Assembly: GCA_902802985.1 (NCBI GenBank) | Contig: CADCOE010000064.1 | Span: forward strand, 1 to 56,265 | Length of the DNA: 56,265 nucleotides | Source of the DNA: an uncultured Ruminococcus sp. | GTDB taxonomy: Bacteria; Bacillota; Clostridia; Oscillospirales; Acutalibacteraceae | Direction of reading: 5' to 3' | Shown: positions 53,402 to 56,265 of the stretch, one piece after another | How the letters are laid out: each line of letters begins with the position of its first letter | Numbering within the stretch: position 1 is the stretch's first letter | Notes under the pieces: generated by a model | Databases searched by the model: none | What the model saw: only the letters and a program-made list of their open reading frames with translations | Told to the model about the DNA's origin: nothing | Position numbers and translations under genes: made by a program

Positions 53402-55377
53402 ATCCTTATTCTGTCATTGGGGGCAACATACATTTTATCGCCTTCCTTTACATCATAGGCGTCATAAAAGCAATCCATCGAAGAAACGACCGCATTGACC
53501 CTGACCTCTGAAGGGCTGTGCTCATCCATATACATTGCCGATATAGTTCCTTCCACATCGCTCAAATCCGCCCATATCATTGCCAATCCCTCTAACGCTG
53601 CTTTCACTTCTTTTTCGTTATGTGTCATACTAAGGACACACTGACACGCACCCAAATCGGCAATATTTTCAGGCACGCTTTTTTCGCCATTCACGGAGTA
53701 AACATCCAGCAACCGATAGTTGCTGTAATAGTTGGCTGTTTTTTCGATCAATTCGTTGTAGCTTGCCTTATCCTCATCGCTGATCCAGTTGGGATGATAC
53801 GCACCTGTTTCATCCATCTTATAACTGTTAGAATCAAAAGCGTGAGTGATTTCATGGGCAATGATCTCGCCCAAGGCTCCCAAATTGGTATATTTGTCGG
53901 CGTTAAGGTCAAAACAGGGAGCGTTTAACATGGCGGCTGCTATTGTCACGCTGTTCCGCTGAGGATGATAAGCAGCGTTCACTTCCTGTGGATTCATTGT
54001 TTTTTCATATCGATCCACTATATTGCCAATTTTCGTTTTGATTTGATCAATACGATATTTTTTCATCCTGATACTGTTGCCGATCAGAGTACCGCCCTCG
54101 CCGGCAGGAACAATGTCATAGCCGTAGTCATACTCTCCATTGCTGATAATAAATACCATATTATCCAGCTTTTTCAGGTATTTCCTGCGTGTCTCCTCAC
54201 TCAATCGGGAGCTTTTTTCGATCAGCTTGCGATAAGCCGCCCGAATATCCTCTGTCATCGACAAAACGGCTTCCATTTTTTCTTTTGTGCAGATCTCTTC
54301 GGCATACAGATAGCCCATATCATCCTGCATTTCATCAATAACATCTTTTCTGATGGACTTATCATCCTCATGTTTCTGTCGAGAAGCCTTTTTGGCATTT
54401 TCAAAAAACGATTCGGGAATAACAGAGGAATAACGGTCGATAAAAAGCACCTTGACCATATCTTTAAGCACATCCAGATGATCTTGTGTCATATAATCAT
54501 TGAACTTTTTCATTTGTCCGACATCGAAAATAAACACGTGATCCACATCGAAACCGAAAGCCTTAAGCATACGTCCACTGTCAAGGTTGCTGAAAATCTG
54601 ATCAAATTCCTCACAAGAATACTTATTATACAGCACATCCGGATTTTGACGATGATCCTGAGAAATACTTTGCTCTGCAACGCCGATAATCATTTTGGTC
54701 AACGATGCTGCCCGTTTTTTGGCATCATCACTGTCTGCTCCGAGTGCCTGAAGTATCTCTTTTGATTGCTCTGCAAACTGATCTATATATGTATCCCTTT
54801 CAAGAAACGGTTCTTTTCCGTCAGACAAAAAATACAAACCTCCGCAATAAAGAGCATACCGGGAACTGTCATCTCCATCGGGATAGGCATTAAAGGAAAA
54901 TATAGTAGGTGTGCCGTATGTACTATACAGTTCACCCATTACATCCACCAATTCATTCACATTGTTGACCGCATCGATTTTTTCAATTCCCGGTTTCAGT
55001 TCCTTAATGCCGTTTTGTTTTCGGGCCTCAGTATCTTTATACAGCAAATACATATCTTTCACTTTCTGCTGCGGCGTTCCCCTTTTGCTGTCAGAAGCGA
55101 TACAATCCGACAAAATTTCATCTAATTTTTTATCAACATCACTTCCCATCCCGGACAGTACACTATAAGAACTTCTGCCGGCAGGAATTTGCCCTTTACT
55201 GATACGGTCATAGTTAACATATCCATAAAAATCCTGCTGAGGACGAATATCTTTTTTTTCCACAGCCGCCGCTGTTTCCTGTGATGACAGTTCCGGCAGC
55301 TCCGGTGAAAAAGAGCAGGAAGTCATTGACAGCAGTGCCGTCATTGTCAATAAAATTGAAATCACTTGTTTTTTCAT
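53395..55377 (-). CDS. M13-family (neprilysin/PepO-like) zinc metallopeptidase lipoprotein
   Basis: About 660 residues from MKKQVISILL at 55377. A lipoprotein signal ends in SMTSC (Cys about 20), then a Ser/Glu linker. The M13 domain has EIIAHEITHAFDSNS with the zinc HExxH, and NIADLGACQCV, the family's ExxxD-type third-ligand region. Expected outside the membrane, cleaving peptides. ENIADLGA in place of the usual ENIADNGG and loss of the typical C-terminal CRVW are minor differences; the end here is DRIRIW. It overlaps the ABC permease, suggesting translational coupling. Confidence 0.9.
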   Translation of the reverse strand: MKKQVISILLTMTALLSMTSCSFSPELPELSSQETAAAVEKKDIRPQQDFYGYVNYDRISKGQIPAGRSSYSVLSGMGSDVDKKLDEILSDCIASDSKRGTPQQKVKDMYLLYKDTEARKQNGIKELKPGIEKIDAVNNVNELVDVMGELYSTYGTPTIFSFNAYPDGDDSSRYALYCGGLYFLSDGKEPFLERDTYIDQFAEQSKEILQALGADSDDAKKRAASLTKMIIGVAEQSISQDHRQNPDVLYNKYSCEEFDQIFSNLDSGRMLKAFGFDVDHVFIFDVGQMKKFNDYMTQDHLDVLKDMVKVLFIDRYSSVIPESFFENAKKASRQKHEDDKSIRKDVIDEMQDDMGYLYAEEICTKEKMEAVLSMTEDIRAAYRKLIEKSSRLSEETRRKYLKKLDNMVFIISNGEYDYGYDIVPAGEGGTLIGNSIRMKKYRIDQIKTKIGNIVDRYEKTMNPQEVNAAYHPQRNSVTIAAAMLNAPCFDLNADKYTNLGALGEIIAHEITHAFDSNSYKMDETGAYHPNWISDEDKASYNELIEKTANYYSNYRLLDVYSVNGEKSVPENIADLGACQCVLSMTHNEKEVKAALEGLAMIWADLSDVEGTISAMYMDEHSPSEVRVNAVVSSMDCFYDAYDVKEGDKMYVAPNDRIRIW

Positions 55378-55452
55378 ATGACACATTCTTTCTTTGATTT
55401 TGCACTTAAAATTACAAAATGAAATTTTGATCAAAATGATGGTATTTATTTT

Positions 55453-55481
55453 AGTTTAGCAAATAGATACTCATTTGTCAA
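55453..55481 (-). promoter_or_regulatory. SigA promoter of the M13/ABC/oxidoreductase operon
   Basis: Minus strand TTGACA (55481-55476), 17-base spacer, TAAACT (55458-55453), giving a leader of about 70 bases before the M13 start. Confidence 0.75.
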
Positions 55482-55551
55482 TTAATTCCATCAGCATAAT
55501 ATTCATAAAAACCATCCGACTCATTAACAAAATTAGTCAAACTATACCAGA

Positions 55552-55690
55552 GTGACATACTCCCGCCATCTACGCTGACGCTTAGAGGCGGGGGCTTCTC
55601 GTTCAAGTACGGCAACCCGTACAGTATCAGCTTTATACCGCAGGTCTGACATCGCTTTCCGTAATATGGCACATAGAGTTGATCCTTTTA
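55552..55690 (-). mobile_element. IS200/IS605-type right end with tnpB 3' remnant
   Basis: On the minus strand CGAGAAGCCCCCGCCTCTAA leads through a GGCGGGAGTATGTCAC end (55601-55552), and a second hairpin GTACGG-GTTG-CCGTAC lies at 55622-55607. The frame across this end reads LPYLNEKPPPLSVSVDGGS, which looks like the C-terminal coding end of a tnpB gene running into its omega RNA. No transposase motif or start is present upstream (55690 onward), so the rest is lost. Confidence 0.6.
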
Positions 55691-55754
55691 TTTTTGACAT
55701 TCTAATTGCTGATTGCCGCATTTGCTTTATGCTTCTATTTTCCTAAAATTTGCC

Positions 55755-55783
55755 TTGCTTGTCTAACGCCAATGCGTTATAAT
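55755..55783 (+). promoter_or_regulatory. SigA promoter of the truncated hydrolase gene
   Basis: TTGCTT (55755-55760), 17-base spacer, TATAAT (55778-55783), 64 bases before the ATG at 55847. Confidence 0.75.
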
Positions 55784-55846
55784 GTCATCAACGGTAATAA
55801 TACAACAAAAGGCGGCACCGGTTTTAACAGGCTAAGGAGAACAGAA

Positions 55847-56221
55847 ATGGAATTTCATACATTCGGCGATAAAAACAATAAAACGGTCGTTCTGATACAC
55901 GGTGTCCTCACTCCGTGGCAGATTTGGGAAAGACAGATCACTGTGTTAAAAGAAAAATACTATGTTATCGTCCCGGCTTTGAACGGACATATTGAGGATC
56001 ATAAAAGCGAGTTTATTTCTGTTGAAGATGAAGCACAGCAGATAGAAACATACATCCGACAAAAACAGACAGGAAGCGTCTTTGTACTTTGCGGTTTATC
56101 TATGGGCGGCGTAATCGCATATAAGATTTTTGAAAAAAATAATCTGCACGTAGAAAACCTGATCTTAGACGGTGCTCCTTTTATCCTAACTCGGCAAGAA
56201 GACTCCGACCTCTATAGGTAG
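55847..56221 (+). pseudogene. Alpha/beta hydrolase, truncated
   Basis: 124 residues from MEFHTFGDKN at 55847, with AAGGAG 7 bases upstream. VVLIHGVLTPWQIWE gives the oxyanion HG region, and FVLCGLSMGGVIAYK the nucleophile elbow with Ser near residue 105. Normal members are about 220-280 residues and need an Asp and His after this point; both are missing. The frame ends in TRQEDSDLYR, which overlaps an IS-like end (56195-56232), so the gene was probably interrupted there. The remaining half may lie beyond the window. Confidence 0.75.
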
Positions 56222-56265
56222 GGGATGAATTGTCGTCAGCCCGTAAGGGCTGAAAATGATTGACA
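56195..56265 (+). mobile_element. IS-like end at the window edge
   Basis: AAGAAGACTCCGACCTCTAT runs into AGGTAGGGGATGAATTG (56211-56232), with the same general layout as the right ends at 48951 and 55552. It is followed by the hairpin CAGCCC-GTAA-GGGCTG (56237-56252) and then TTGACA at the last bases, which could be a -35 box. It may be an element junction whose body is outside the window. Confidence 0.45.

Overview
The window looks like chromosomal DNA of a low-to-mid GC Firmicute, most likely a gut Clostridia of the Ruminococcus/Oscillospiraceae type. The grounds are SigA-type promoters (TTGACA/TATAAT, 17 bp spacing), strong AGGAGG ribosome sites, an hrcA-grpE-dnaK-dnaJ operon under a CIRCE operator, a rimP-nusA-ylxR-ylxQ-infB cluster, ldh, and a SecA ending in a SEC-C zinc motif. 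Genus is inference. Most genes left of 39 kb lie on the minus strand; a plus-strand block runs from 39.4 to 46.6 kb.

Layout. (1) 0-2.8 kb: lysS and greA, then a double-SHOCT coiled-coil protein with its own promoter, structured leader and terminator. (2) 3.0-13.6 kb: a tight eight-gene minus-strand operon from one promoter (13530-13557), in transcription order CarS-like cytidylyltransferase, RPH-like dikinase, PssA, Psd, UbiA prenyltransferase, a second RPH-like dikinase, a GNAT protein and an ANL adenylating enzyme. UbiA + CarS + PssA + Psd is the enzyme set of the archaeal ether-lipid headgroup route, here joined to two enzymes with the domain order of rifampin phosphotransferase; this is a candidate undescribed phospholipid pathway. 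(3) 13.7-16.4 kb: ptsI and a PfkB sugar-phosphate kinase. (4) 16.4-16.65 kb: a long palindrome and a nine-copy 9-bp tandem repeat. (5) 16.66-20.1 kb: three overlapping genes: a double zinc-ribbon membrane protein, a TPM-domain membrane protein whose tail carries five closely spaced cysteines, and a radical SAM/SPASM enzyme, a possible peptide-tail modification system. (6) 20.2-25.3 kb: the heat-shock operon. (7) 25.3-35.7 kb: translation and RNA genes (rimP-nusA-ylxR-ylxQ-infB, then an unknown gene-rbfA-nrnA-truB-ribF) split by an inverted gene for an exported protein. (8) 35.7-39.2 kb: rmuC and two uncharacterised genes.

(9) 39.4-46.6 kb, plus strand: an unknown Cys-motif protein, a lipoprotein, secA, a second lipoprotein, a coiled-coil protein and birA. 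(10) 46.6-48.8 kb: ldh, an unknown gene and an XRE-like regulator. (11) 49.0-55.5 kb: an apparent operon of M13 metallopeptidase lipoprotein, FtsX-type ABC permease, ABC ATPase, flavodoxin-fold oxidoreductase and nitroreductase. (12) 55.5 kb to the end: remnants resembling IS200/IS605 right ends, and an alpha/beta hydrolase cut short by such a sequence.

No tRNA, rRNA or CRISPR array was seen. Positions 1-58, downstream of lysS, hold nothing I recognise. All assignments come from reading motifs and neighbourhoods; no database search was possible.
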